Shown here: positions 20,520 through 31,422 of the stretch, one piece after another
Position numbering within the stretch: position 1 is the stretch's first letter
Layout of the letters: each line of letters begins with the position of its first letter
DNA from: Hyposmocoma kahamanoa
Taxonomy: Eukaryota; Arthropoda; Insecta; Lepidoptera; Cosmopterigidae
DNA: 64,000 nucleotides
Assembly (NCBI RefSeq): GCF_003589595.1
Contig: NW_020653750.1
Location: 913,656 to 977,655 of the forward strand
Reading direction: 5' to 3'
Notes under the pieces: model-generated
Database searches by the model: none
The model's input: the letters and a program-made list of their open reading frames with translations, nothing else
What the model was told of the DNA's origin: nothing
Made by a program: the position numbers and the translations under genes

Positions 20520-21235
20520 AATAAAAATGTTAATGTTACCTTTTAAAATAATAATTTTCATGTAACGTAATAAATATTTGCAGCATCTTTTTCTGTCCAT
20601 GTTCAGTCATAAAAAGATAACTGCAGCAGCAGCATTCAACAGTGTAACGTTTACCCATAAACCAAAACGTCGCTTCCTCTCGTGTTTTTCTTTTCCTTAA
20701 AAACAACTTTCTTGAAGGTTCATTTTTATACCCCTTGTATGTTGCTTTCGTCGCAGATGAGGAATGGGGCAATAAAAACAAAAATATCTTAATAACTACA
20801 CATGAAACAACTACAAATATTGGCCTACGAATTATCTTTTATTATTGATAAAGAAAATAGTTAAGCATCCAGAAGAAAAACAATTTGGTTAATTATGCTA
20901 GTCTTAACACAACTCTAGCAATATGAAATATCTGAGTATGAAAATACTGTTCAATTATATCCTATATACAAAAAGGTGCCACCATATTTTTGTTAGTCCT
21001 CAAATAATAAATGAGCTTTTGTAGAAATGATTTTGTAGAATGAGTGTTTGAGGATTGATGTATTTCGCATGAAAAGAATAATATGAAAGTTTAGTTCCCA
21101 ATTTTTTTTGACAAATTAAAGTTTTCATTTCAATCAAAATTTGAAATAAATTCGGATATTTTTCTCAAACTGACATTTTATGATGTCTGTTGCCTAGAAT
21201 TTCCTATAATCAAATTATTTGTTCTTTTTTTATGT
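20520..21235. other. unassigned stretch
   Basis: AT-rich; the minus frame 20536-20781 has no recognisable motif. Confidence 0.3.
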
Positions 21236-21239
21236 TTAA

Positions 21240-21440
21240 CGCACACATTCATAGCCCCGCACTAGGGAAACTCAGTATCGCGGGTGGCATGGACACACAC
21301 AGAGACAACCACAATTTACATCCAAACTCACGAGAGAAATAAATGTAGGCCATACGAATATTTCTCCCGGCTCGGGAATCGAACCCGAGACCTCTGCGAG
21401 ATCCGAATCCGGTATGGTAACCATTCGGTCACGGAGGCAG
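21240..21440 (-). mobile_element. SINE-1, full-length copy
   Basis: On minus: CTGCCTCCGTGACCGAATGG (A-box region), GGTTCGATTCC (B box), a body with GAGTTTGGATGTAAATTGTG and CCATGCCACCCGCGAT, then the AGTTTCCCTAGTGCGGGGCT block. The two ORFs at this place (21272-21463 and 21284-21472) are shadows of the repeat. Confidence 0.8.
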
Positions 21441-21752
21441 TTTATATATTTGACGTACCTCAAGGTAGATAATACTTATAAGTAGGGAGATATAACTATA
21501 CGCGTATAGGCGTATTATGAATATATCTCACAAATGTATTAACACGTACTCATCGGCAGATATTTATTTACACGCTTCTCCGTCAAAAACTCCATTGGTT
21601 GCTTAATAATCCCCCCATTCTCCAACCATTTGCAATTTCCATAAAATATAAGCTTAATAAAATTGTTTGTGGGGATTTCCTCACTTCTCACAATTTAATG
21701 TTACGGTTATAGGTAATATTTATTTTTTGATTAACCATTTTATTTTTTATTC
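21441..21752. other. unassigned stretch
   Basis: Nothing recognised. Confidence 0.3.
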
Positions 21753-21755
21753 TTA

Positions 21756-22047
21756 GAGCGGTTACACGCGGCCACTTTTAGCAGCGCGTTGGTAGCGATT
21801 CAGCCGCAATACAGTAGCGAAGTAGACGCCAATCGTCTGCTTTTATACACACACGTGGGATTTAGCAGCGATACAATCGCGATGCACGTTTTTAATGATT
21901 CAACGTAAGCGTCTGCATCGATGCATTCGCGCGTTTCCATCAATTAAGTCGCGCGTTTGTATCGATGCAATCGTCCATAAAACGCAAGGGTTGCGATGCA
22001 ATCGCTCGTTTGTATTGCTGCTAAAACGTCGCCGTGTGTAATGGCTC
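21756..22047. mobile_element. PIF/Harbinger-like MITE, 292 bp
   Basis: Ends GAGCGGTTACACGCGG (left) and, inverted, GAGCCATTACACACGG (right), continuing with (G/C)CGAC(G)TTTTAGCAGC for about 33 bp of TIR. It is flanked by TTA at 21753-21755 and 22048-22050, the 3-bp duplication of PIF/Harbinger elements. The interior is GC-rich and carries repeated GATGCAATCG / GCATCGATGCA motifs. No ORF relevant to transposition; 21996-22178 is a shadow. Confidence 0.8.
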
Positions 22048-22050
22048 TTA

Positions 22051-22700
22051 GATTAGTATTTTATAATGGCAGTCATCTTTATTATGTACATATACAATTA
22101 TACGTTGGGTCATACCTACACAAAAAGGGTAGAAAAAGTGTTCCGCCTACTTCAAATGAATTTAAATATATTGTCTAGAATCAATTGTCTAGATTATATT
22201 ATTTGACCATGAAAACTAATACTTTTTATGATCATTTGCATCTAAGTGATGATTGCATTAGATTTCTTTCAACTATATAAAACAGAAAATATCTCGTCCT
22301 GAAGACTGTTCGGATGCCGAATGTAAAAGTTTGAAATACAGTTAAAAATACCTACATAAAATTGCATAAATGAACTTTCCTTTGTTTTGTGTTAGCTGTC
22401 ATATAAAATTAAATACCACTGTAAGCCAAATATCTATATTTTTTGATAAAGATTTATAACCTTTACAATTGTCGTTCACAAATTTTAGGTCCCCTCCTGT
22501 AGATGCATAAAACAGCCTAATATTTAATCAATTTGAACGCATGGTAAACATTTAATTTTTTAAGCTGGCAGCATTGTATTCTCTTAAATTTTTTTTTTCG
22601 AGAAATTGACTGCAAGCGCTTAAGTCGATAAAACGCATATTTTTATTCAAATACAGGAGATTTTTGTTGAGATCAGTGATTCTTTTCTGTCCAAAGTGAG
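22051..22700. other. unassigned AT-rich stretch
   Basis: Nothing recognised. Confidence 0.3.
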
Positions 22701-22707
22701 CTTATTT

Positions 22708-23150
22708 TTTAACGGACTTCAAAAAAGGAGGTTTTTTTGTATGTATGTTACGCGATAACTCCGGTATTTGTGAACCGATTTGCATGATTCTTATGTTGGA
22801 AAGGGGGTACTTCCATAGTGGTCCCATTTCATTTTGAAGGAGATCATCCCCCTCTAAGGGTGGCTGTTCACGCATGAAGATTCATTTTTATAAATAGCGC
22901 CTAACTTTAATTTAGGAGCAATTACTTTTAGCAATTATTTAGTTGATTTTGCTATTTCTCCAATTCAAGGCGTATTTCCCTCGATATACTTTGAGTAGTG
23001 TTGTAGTGAGAACCTATTTTTATTATCTCCAGTATCAAGTCCTGTATAGTGGCGAACTAGGGGATATTTCAATGAAACTTAGCAAATAGACGTAATTCCA
23101 CGTACTTTTGAGGTCGGTTTTTTTAGTACTCTGTACTGAGATTATCTTTA
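22708..23150 (+). mobile_element. repeat family B, near full length
   Basis: Starts ACGGACTTCAAAAAAGGAGG and ends GAGGTCGGTTTTTTTAGTAC. The middle closely parallels the copy at 17020-17455, including CTGTTCACGCATGAA and GTCCTGTATAGTGGCGAAC. Confidence 0.75.
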
Positions 23151-23185
23151 TAAATATCGAGGCTTGTATGTGTGTGGGACTTTGG

Positions 23186-23252
23186 TACTTGGTACTTGGT
23201 GCAACGGGCTGGTATCCGCAATTCGACGACAAAGCGCCTATTTTGCGTGGGA
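23186..23252 (+). repeat. short repeat C
   Basis: GTACTTGGTACTTGGTGCAA then CGGGCTGGTATCCGCAATTC and AAGCGCCTATTTTGCGTG. One of four copies in the window. Confidence 0.75.
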
Positions 23253-23770
23253 CTTTATTCAAATACTATTTACCCTAAATTCTAATCTCAAAAATTTGCG
23301 TACTATCTTCAATTTAAAATCGGTACGTCTCTCCTGTAGACACCTTCCTTGTTGACCAGTGTGTCTATAGATACTTAGATATCTATCTAAGTCTACAGAA
23401 GTGACGATGAATAGAATATGCTGAAGATAATCGTGTCTACAGAATTCATAAAATTGTTAGGAATTAGTTGTCCAGAGTACCTTAAACGAAAAGTTTGCTC
23501 TTAAATTGTCATCGTTTCTATCTGATTGTCTATACGTATCGTATCAATATAATACTAATAAATAATAATAGTAAGCCCTACCACTAATTCACCTTTATAC
23601 CATAATTTACTTGGCCTAGACCCGTGATTACAGTTAGAATCAGCTGAGAAAAATTATACTTTCAACAATAATAATAACAATTATCCACTTCACCCGGCTT
23701 GGACGTTTTCTACAAAATATACCATATATTTCGAATTTTGTGGTAATCATTACAAAATCGCTTGCTTGTA
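23253..23770. other. unassigned stretch
   Basis: Nothing recognised. Confidence 0.3.
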
Positions 23771-23775
23771 CAAAC

Positions 23776-23895
23776 AAAACATAACCAGTCAACCGTGACC
23801 ATGGGACCTGTAAAGGACCCGAAACGTCGGTTTGTTTGAAAAAACAAATATACGCGATTTAAATCCGGAAAAATAGTTTCATTTCCTATGTGTCA
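23776..23895 (+). mobile_element. retroposed fragment family P (Penelope-like 3' end?), copy 1
   Basis: The segment CCATGGGACCTGTAAAGG, CCCGAAACGTCGG, TTTTAA-rich spacer, AATCCGGAAAAATAGTTTCA is also present as a precise insertion at 29008-29092 (minus). A CTG-(n)-GAAACGT arrangement is common near the ends of Penelope-like elements, but here it departs from the hammerhead core, so the class is tentative. Confidence 0.5.
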
Positions 23896-24014
23896 CAATC
23901 GCGAAAACCTAAGAACTCGATATAAATTATTTTATTAACTTTTTTTTATTGGATCATCTACTTGCTCGAATACCATTTGGTTCGTTGCTTAAATAATGCA
24001 TTATTTTAGGTAAA

Positions 24015-25880
24015 ATGCCACGGCAAAGTCGTTCTAGAAGTAATCTTTCCGAAGAAGAAAAAAAGAAGCGTAGATGAGAACAAAAAAACCTTAGCATACG
24101 CCGTGCTTGAGCCAAAATAGACGAAGTCTCACTCGAAAAAAACAAAGGAAGATAAGGAAAGATATAAAAAGGCAAAAGAGGTCAAATCAAGAAAATTAAG
24201 TATTACACTCTTAGAAAACAAAGAAAAATCAGAAAAATATGGAGATAGGAGGCAAAAAAGGACGTTAAAAGGAAGAAGAAAAAAGAAGACACTTAATTTC
24301 ACGCAAGAGAACACTTCGCAGTCGAGTCCTTCGCTTTCACGTGTAAATGTTGGTAGAGCACAGATGCCACATTGCAGTGTGGCAACATGCAATAGCAAAG
24401 ACTTGTCTAGGAAAATAGTTACCTATTTGAAAAGAAGAATTCTGGAATCGGGGTAAAAAATACCCAAGTGCCGAATGCGTCATATAAGAGCAAAAAAAGG
24501 AATAGGATAAAAGGAAAAACAAAGCCGACAACAACAAGAAGATCGACAAAGATTGAAGACGTAAGATAAAGCATTTCATGATTTTCTACTTCAAGATGAA
24601 AACAGCTGATTAACACCAGGAAAAAAGGATACAATCCCGAGGCATAAAATCAAAAAACAAATTCGATTCTTGAATGATTCTCTCTTAAATTTACATAAAA
24701 CCTTTGTAAATAAGACTGAAATACGCATTTCATACAAGAGAATCCCAAAAGTTGATTACAGAAACACTTGTCTATGTGCGATTTACACTAATAATGGTTT
24801 TGTAATTCGAGCACTTTGCAATACTAAAATAATCTCTTACGTGTCTGCCTCTGATCAAATCATTATGTTGCAAAACCGGCTTACCATTAAATTGTTTGGA
24901 AAGACGTTGCGCTGACTATAAAGATAAAAGAAATCAATATAATAACTTCAATAATAATGATTCTATATCGTACGAGAGATGGCTAACAAAAACGATTACC
25001 GTTGTTATAAAAGGAGAAGAAAAAAAATGCAAGAATTCTGTAAAAGAGAAAAATCTTTTGGCAATACTAAACTCTAATATATCGACCATGTTGCATATGT
25101 CATACATAATCAAATGCCGTTCAAACTATCAAAAAAAAAATTAACGCCTGAAGATGGACTCCTCCATAGAGATTTATCCGAAAACTACAAGTGTACATAT
25201 GCCCAGAAAATGGAGTTCGAAAATACAGTTGTCTTTACATATTTCTGTTTATTTATATAGTACCCAATCAGAACCTCCGAATAATTGTATCGCAAATACT
25301 TTATTGTGTACCATGTCAGAAAATATCAGACATGATCCTGTTCTGATATGTGTACACTTACATTACATAGAATTCGAAAACTATCGTCAAATTTAAAAAC
25401 TTACACGTTTTAAGTGATGGGCCCTCTACTCAATATCGAAATAAATCCATGTTCCACTTTATAGCAACATACCTTAGCGAGAAGTTTAGTATCAATTCCA
25501 TCACTTGGCATTATAGCGAGCATTACAGCATGTCCCCTTCATGGAAAAGGTGCACCGGATGGAGTAGATCAAACGGATCTGCGACAGCTGTGTGCGTTGT
25601 GTAGTTTGGATGAGCTGATGTTATGCTTTGATAAGTGTTGTAGGGGCATCGAAGTCTATAGAATAAATGAAGGCCTCATCCTTGAAATTTAACAACTTTT
25701 AGACAGTGGTGCTACACAACCACTTAAAGGTACTTTGGGGATTCAGCAACCATAGAGATCCAACAGTGGCTGACTCATCCAGAGCTAGTTCACCTGATTA
25801 TGACCATAATAGAAGCTCCCGATCCTCCGACTGAACCAAACTCACCGGGTTTGACGGATAGACTTACTACTTAGATAATA
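24015..25880 (+). pseudogene. decayed ORF of an unnamed eukaryotic (probably transposon-borne) protein family
   Basis: Read through frameshifts and stops, an ordered protein can be traced. A basic N-terminus starts MPRQSRSRSNLSEEEKKKRR at 24015. Then come KKDTIPRHKIKKQIRFLNDS and SLLNLHKTFVNKTEIRISYK (24630-24740), DYRNTCLCAIYTN, ERRCADYKDKRNQYNNF and WLTKTITVVIKGEEKK (24900-25030), DLSENYKCTYAQKMEF near 25180, SDGPSTQYRNKSMF near 25415-25455, HGKGAPDGVDQTD near 25548-25580, FDKCCRGIEVYRI near 25630, and KGTLGIQ near 25725. The S-D-G-P-x-x-Q and H-G-K-G-x-x-D-G blocks and the Cys-rich middle recur together in large uncharacterised proteins of arthropods and cnidarians that I believe are transposon-encoded; I cannot name the superfamily. 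At least six frame changes make it inactive. Short ORFs at 24670-24915, 24896-25144 and 25154-25396 are parts of it; the minus frames over 23954-24634 are shadows. Confidence 0.6.
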
Positions 25881-25899
25881 TTATAATTCAGTCAATTTG

Positions 25900-26330
25900 T
25901 AGGCCTACAAAAACAAAATTTCGGATTTACTCAGATGATACTGATACATTTAATTTTTCATCTGACTATGTAGATATTTTTTGAGATTATTTGTATGACC
26001 ACAGAAGCATATGTCTTTTCTGTGGACATAAAGTGATTAGTTTTTGTTCCTTTTTGATAAATGATGTTTTATTATACTTATTATGTGGTTAAATAAGATT
26101 CATTTAGAAGTGTATTTGTCATGTTTATAAAAAAAATATTATGTTATTAGAACAAATTTTAATTCAATTTGTTCATTTCTGTAGACAACTTGATCTCATC
26201 TGTAGACATAAAAAAAGTGATTTATTGCTCAGATATTGAAAATTGATCTCAATTAATATAATTACACTAATAATAATTACTTACTTTGTTTGAATAAAAA
26301 AAGCGCGAACGGTGACATTTTATTTAAGTT
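25900..26330. other. unassigned AT-rich stretch
   Basis: Possible non-coding tail of the preceding element; repeated CTGTAGACA motifs near 26010 and 26180-26205. Nothing else recognised. Confidence 0.3.
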
Positions 26331-26334
26331 TTTT

Positions 26335-26661
26335 CTAATGTTCAGTTTTTATGTTTGACCATGTACACACGCCAGCATATGAAGCTACACATTGACGTAT
26401 CTTGTTCCGTTGCACTGGAGGCGATTTTCGAACAAAAATGTGTAGTCTGATGTGCCGTTGTCCGTACAGTGGTCCTTTGTAGTGCCTCGAACATATTATT
26501 GTTTTTATTAGTAACAGTACAATCTTTATATATTCCGCTTCTGGGCTCTGGTCTCCTCTAGGGAATAATGGTACAATTGAGCGTGTAATTTCAATGTTCG
26601 GAGGGCCATAAACAAAATATCGACAGTAGAAATTGTAGGTCCTTGCGTGATTTATTGGCAT
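26335..26661 (-). CDS. unrecognised 108-codon ORF
   Basis: A minus frame beginning MPINHARTYNFYCRYF, with GPPNIEITRSIVPLF and LYGQRHIRLHIFVRKSPPVQ. Its composition is less AT-skewed than most chance frames here (Pro, Arg and Cys-His present) and it is longer than nearly all others, but I see no domain. It may be a remnant of a transposon protein or chance. It is followed on its upstream side by the (AT)n run at 26683. Confidence 0.2.
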   Translation of the reverse strand: MPINHARTYNFYCRYFVYGPPNIEITRSIVPLFPRGDQSPEAEYIKIVLLLIKTIICSRHYKGPLYGQRHIRLHIFVRKSPPVQRNKIRQCVASYAGVCTWSNIKTEH

Positions 26662-26677
26662 GAAACAAGCTAAGAGT

Positions 26678-26682
<5 letters not shown>

Positions 26683-26724
<42 letters not shown>
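26683..26724. repeat. (AT)n microsatellite
   Basis: About 21 uninterrupted AT units. Confidence 0.95.
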
Positions 26725-26726
<2 letters not shown>

Positions 26727-27031
26727 CCTATAAATCATCTAGTCTATAGACATAGACTACCTTTAAGGTGAGACTACCTTTTTTAGATAACCTAAGTAGA
26801 TTCCATGATAAAAGCATAAAATTCCAATTTATGCTTAGTAAGTAATGAACGAATGCAAATATTTGAAAGAACCATTTTTCTTATTTGCAGATGTGTTGCC
26901 GCTATTCTTTTATAAATACAAAAGTAATGTAACAGAGAAAAATCTATTTTTATTCAAATTTAATTACGTGGGAGTGAAAAATAGAAAAGTATACTTTTAT
27001 TGGTTTTAAAATGAAAATCAACTAACGCATT

Positions 27032-27262
27032 GATCACTTCGGTGGCTAAACGGTTTGCACTATGGACTTTGGGTGACGAGGTCTCAGGTTCGATTCCCGG
27101 TAAGACCAATTTAGGAAATTAACTTTTCTTAATTAGTTCTGGTCTGAGTGTTGTGAGTAGTGCCCAGAGGGCGAATTCCGTTGCTCATTGGACAGGGAAT
27201 TCCCTAGTTTGCGACCTGTTAATTGGTGAGGTTGTTTGGTACATTATGGCTATTATTATGTC
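27032..27262 (+). mobile_element. tRNA-like SINE (SINE-5)
   Basis: The head has CTTCGGTGGCTAAACGGTTT (A-box-like TGGCTAAACGG) and GGTTCGATTCC at 27087-27097 (B box). The body continues with AATTAGTTCTGGTCTGAGTG, GTAGTGCCCAGAGGGCG and TTTGGTACATTATGGCTAT, ending in a short TAT-rich tail. No second copy in the window. Confidence 0.7.
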
Positions 27263-27467
27263 TGAACCATATTGAAGATGTACTGACAAAAAACAAAGTC
27301 GTAAGTATCAAGAACAAAAAAAGTCTGATGCAACTGGAGGAAGCGAAAGAGATATGCTTGGTGCGTGATAGCATGTATGTAAAATAAGAATGTAATATTT
27401 GGAAATGTTCAACTATGATTAAGTGTGTAGTTATTTAATTACTTTATAAGTGACATTGTAATCAAAG

Positions 27468-27715
27468 ACGCATATCCCTAATAGTTGCAGTACCGCTCAG
27501 AGCTTCAAATCACAAAGATGTGACTGCCACCGCGCCCGTTACCCTGAGACTTAAGTTGACAAGTCCCATGTTCCTGTAATTCCACCAGCACCCTTACCAT
27601 TCAAAACAGCAACGCAGTAATGCTCACAATACTGCTTGACGGTAGAAATAGGTAAGGTGGCAGTACTTCCCGGGACGAACTCTTTCACAAGTAGCTCTAC
27701 TGCTACTATACTAAG
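27468..27715 (+). repeat. retroposon family A copy lacking its tail end
   Basis: Begins within the family at CCCTAATAGTTGCAGTACC and runs to CTTTCACAAGTAGCTCTACT. The T-run end with the ACGGGACGAAC block is missing. Confidence 0.7.
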
Positions 27716-28577
27716 AACTGTAAATTCATTCAATATATAACATGCATACAATAGTTGGGACGATATTTGAAACAAATGACATACTTAACTATAAAACGGA
27801 AGTTTGTCAATAGATCACAGGTTCCTAAACTTTTTGGCTCACCGCCTACTTAGGCAAGAAAAAAAATTCAACGCCCACCCCCAAACATTAACTGAAAACA
27901 CGTATTTTTTAAATTAACTTAACGCAAAATTTCAAAAAGAAATTATTTGTGAAAAAAGAATTATGTAGTGTGTACCGGTGTTGATGTGTTGATTCCCTAG
28001 TTCCTATCTTACATAAAAGGGTAGAAAATTATACTTAGAAACCAGAAAATTGAAATAATTGTAATACAAAAAAACTACAATTTAATATTTAAATTTTGAA
28101 TAAAAAAGAACTTCCTTGAGGCTCACAAAAATAAGAGACTTATAAATTTCTACAGGGCCGTGGTTGAAAGGCATAAAGATTAGTTGTTTCCGCCTCTGGA
28201 GTTCCGTACTCCCCTAATAAGTATGTTCGGCTGTGGATGGTGGGATGGTGGGTGTCCTCTGGTCACGGAACTCTCGCAGATAAGCGGCGGAAGGGTGCAG
28301 CTGGTGGCGTGTTCGACGCTAACTCGCGCGCAGTGACTAGGTTGGGGAGCTAAGGGGTTTCACCAACCAGAAGGTTGTTTTCTAAAGTGACGTAGTTTTT
28401 TTCAGCAGTGACGAAGCGTTTTTCAGCAGGGACGAAGCTCCTGGAATTTGATAAGCCAACAGCTACAATCTGGCAACGCGCAGAAATTAGGACGGTACAC
28501 TCAGAAACAGAGCTTACAAATTTTAAATAATACTAAAGCAGCTGAAGGCTTAAAAAGTTCCAGATGTAATTAAGTTC

Positions 28578-28599
28578 TCTGTCTCTCTCTCTCTCTCAA
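28578..28599. repeat. (TC)n microsatellite
   Basis: A run of CTCTCT with one interruption. Confidence 0.85.
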
Positions 28600-28932
28600 A
28601 ATCAAAAAAATAAAAAGTCGTTGCAATTTAAATTGAGATGATGATATTAACGGATATTGCTAGAATTTCTTAATATAAATTTAGATATATAGCATGTATA
28701 TAGATTGTAGCACAATATATGTATATATACGAAAGCCGCAAATAAGTGGTAATACATAATTCAAAATTACCCAAACATATGCAATTTAGTAAAATGCTAA
28801 TATTAACGTTTTGTGTGTCATTCAAAACTTACCATATAGCGGGAACTTTCACTAATCTACTAAATCTTTGTCAAAAAAATACTTAGTTTTCAAAAAAATT
28901 TTAACACTGCGTCGTGTGGGCTAGTGATAATC

Positions 28933-29465
28933 TCAGTACAGAGTACTAAAAAAACCGACCTCAAAAGTACGTGGAATTACGTCTATTTGCTAAGTTTTAT
29001 TAAAATAGGAAATGAAACTATTTTTCCGGATTTAAATCGCGTATATTTGTTTTTTCAAACAAACCGACGTTTCGGGCCCTTTACAGGTCCCATTTATTAA
29101 AATATCCTTCAATTCGCCACTATACAGGACTTGACACTGGAGATAATAAAAATCGGTTCGCACTACTCAAAGAATATTGAGCGCAAAACGCCTTGAATTG
29201 GAGAAATAGCAAAATCAACCATTAAAAAAATTGCTCCTTAAGGAAATTTAGGCGCTATTTATAAAAATGAATATTCATGCGTGAACAGCCACCTTTAGAG
29301 GTGGATGATTTCCTTCAAAATGAAATGGGACCACTATGGAAGTACTCCCTTTCCAACAAAAAAAGAATCATGAAAATCGGTTCACAAACACCGGAGTTAT
29401 CGCGTAACATACATACAAAAAAAACATACAGTCGAATACAGAACCTCCTCCTTTTTTGAAGTCGG
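28933..29465 (-). mobile_element. repeat family B, full-length copy interrupted by an 85-bp insertion
   Basis: On minus it runs from GACTTCAAAAAAGGAGGAGG (right) to AAAGTACGTGG / GAGGTCGGTTTTTTTAGTAC (left). All internal family-B blocks are present. It is split at 29008-29092. The plus frame 29277-29459 is the antisense shadow of the repeat, as at 17021-17206. Confidence 0.8.
29008..29092 (-). mobile_element. family P fragment, copy 2: 85-bp insertion with exact 12-bp TSD
   Basis: TTTATTAAAATA occurs at 28996-29007 and again at 29093-29104. Removing the insert and one repeat restores the uninterrupted family-B sequence seen at 17.4 and 23.1 kb. On minus the insert starts TGGGACCTGTAAAGGGCCCG and ends TAGTTTCATTTCC, matching 23796-23890. 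The precise duplication identifies a very short retroposed unit. Confidence 0.85.
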
Positions 29466-29859
29466 GTAATAAAAGAGAAACGAACAAGGACTTGCCTTGC
29501 GCGCGATTCTTGGTCGAATGACGCCTGCGTCATCACCCATTCAACTATTACGTTTGAATCAAATTTTAATGGCTATGAAAGAAAGGCAATGGCAAAGTTT
29601 TGAATTGCCGTAGTGTATAAAATTTTATTACTAAGAAAATACTTTATCTACATTTTTGTCAAAACTTTAATTATTTACAAATACTTGTAACGTTCCGTTA
29701 CAAATGTAGTTTATGTAGTTCAAGGTTTCTTTTGAAATGCAAGTAGCACCCCCTGAACAGCATCAACGCCTCCTATTGCTATTAAAGCCCCTACCGCCCT
29801 AAGACTCTTCAGCGCCCACTGAGATGCGGCAGGGACCACTTTGGGAAACTAGGAGTTAG

Positions 29860-30890
29860 GTTAAAATAAACAATGAATAATGTTGACAGTAAGTAACAGT
29901 AAAAAGTAATAAATTTTTTTGTTGGTTGACAAGCATCTGTAGCACTACCATAAGTTGCACGTAAACGCGCGTGAGACATTTGTATGGGAAACGGAACAGC
30001 TCAACTTAGTGGTCACGAGAATAACTAAATTCGGTACCATGAGTCCTTATAGTTTTTGATAGGTAAAAAACCTACCGAGATATTCGATAGTTACGTTGTG
30101 CTACAGTTTACTATGCATTCGGTCACGCCTCGCTTTTTTGATAGATGTCATTGAGAAAAACGTTAAAAAAATTATATGTATTAACATTTATTACTTTCTC
30201 GCCTTACGTGATGGAAAAAAAAAGGCTCACCCTATTTTGACGTGTTCATAATAAACAAACATGATGGTATATGACGACGCATTTGAAATTAGACCATGTT
30301 CCTAGATGGCGTAGGAAAGGTAATTGTGAAAATAGCAGCTATTTTGAATTGAGCATGAAAAATTTTCAATCTATTTTAAACTCTTGGTGCGATATTTGAA
30401 TTCTCCAAGCAATATCGTTGAGGAATCTTTAGAGATCGCTTCCTTACGCCTAGTGACTAGCATTAATAACAGGCGTTATAGACAATGATATTTCTGCGCC
30501 TGGCTATCATGGGGCTTTGAAACGAGAGAGCGTTGCTAGGGTTTCATTAACCTGATTATTATAGGGACCAAAACTTAATGAAACTATACAACGTTTTGTG
30601 TTTCACGATATATCATATTAATGACATTTTGTCCCTTTCGATACTTTCTTCTTTACGCATTTTCACCTTTTCAACATTGTACCCTCTAAAACTTTTCCTT
30701 TACAATTTTTTTTTAATTTCATCAAAGATGCGATGCTATTGGCCTACATGTAATGCTTTTCAATATTTTGCCTCGCGCTTTCCGTGTGTTTCCTAGTTAC
30801 AAATATGGTCATCAGATATATTACCGTAGGGGTTGTAAAAATAACGGACTTTTGCTTTGTTTTTAGAAGCTTGTCTAATGTTATGATCAT
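29860..30890. other. 1-kb unassigned stretch
   Basis: No gene or repeat family recognised; ORF 30578-30796 is Phe/Leu/Ser-rich and motif-free. Confidence 0.3.
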
Positions 30891-30893
30891 ACT

Positions 30894-30949
30894 TTCGGGT
30901 TACTCCACCAGTAATCATACAAGTATGATCACTGGTGGAGTAAACCGAA
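30894..30949. repeat. hairpin with 27-bp arms and 2-nt loop
   Basis: Arms 30894-30920 and 30923-30949 are inverted with two mismatches. The core is TTACTCCACCAGTAATCATAC. No flanking duplication seen. Confidence 0.85.
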
Positions 30950-31223
30950 TGGTGGCCAAGAGGTAGCTATAGTGACGTGAGTCATCCTGCGATGAGATGG
31001 GTCGCGATCCGTAAATGAATGAGGCTAGCGAAGGATTATAGGTAATGGTACACGTACACCCAGCAGTGAGTGCAGTCGGGTTGTAGATGAGGATGATGAA
31101 CGTATATTACCTACTCAGTTAATATGACCAATAGTATAATAGTTTAATAAGACTAGTATGGTAATTCCATGCAAAGTAGCAGCGCAGCTTGTATGTGTGC
31201 TCGCCCTCCGCACGCTTTGTACG

Positions 31224-31307
31224 GACGCACACATTCGCATAACAAAGAAAGGCGCGTGATACGACCAGCGCTATGCAACCAGAATATATTATGTGAATGT
31301 GTGCGTC
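31224..31307. repeat. 17-bp inverted repeat around a 50-bp spacer
   Basis: GACGCACACATTCGCAT at 31224-31240 and its complement at 31291-31307 (one mismatch). Both overlapping ORFs here (31119-31331 minus, 31169-31360 plus) are motif-free. Confidence 0.7.
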
Positions 31308-31422
31308 AGTGGCGAACGTGTACACATACAAGCCACCCTGATACGTTTGTATGGAGTTAGTATATTATATGGTATGGTCACCGAAATCAAACTACACACA
31401 CCTTGTTTGCACTAAACACGTT

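Larger units (their letters stand above)
27818..29852. mobile_element. candidate hAT-like element hosting nested insertions
   Basis: The left end CAGGTTCCTAAACTTTTT, with GGCTCACCGCC just inside, and the right end, inverted, CTAGTTTCCCAAAGTGG resemble the CAG-GGTTCCCAAA termini of some hAT elements, and both ends carry CCGCC/GCGCCCAC-type subterminal sequence. No matching 8-bp duplication was found and no transposase frame is readable, so the pairing of the ends is tentative. Family B at 28933-29465 lies inside. Confidence 0.3.

Noticed and set aside
23796..23830. functional hammerhead ribozyme
   Set aside because: The core reads CTGTAAA rather than CTGANGA and the stem II candidate is weak; only a resemblance can be claimed.
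24129..24634. minus-strand hydrophobic ORFs resembling membrane proteins
   Set aside because: Antisense of a Lys/Glu-rich coding remnant: AAA/GAA codons read backwards as Phe/Leu/Ser.
27818..29852. confident hAT transposon
   Set aside because: The end similarity is only partial and the flanks lack an 8-bp duplication; kept as a low-confidence candidate.
30578..30966. overlapping ORFs 30578-30796 and 30784-30966 as a membrane protein gene
   Set aside because: Phe/Leu/Ile/Ser-rich because of AT-rich DNA; no conserved motif, and the second runs through a hairpin.
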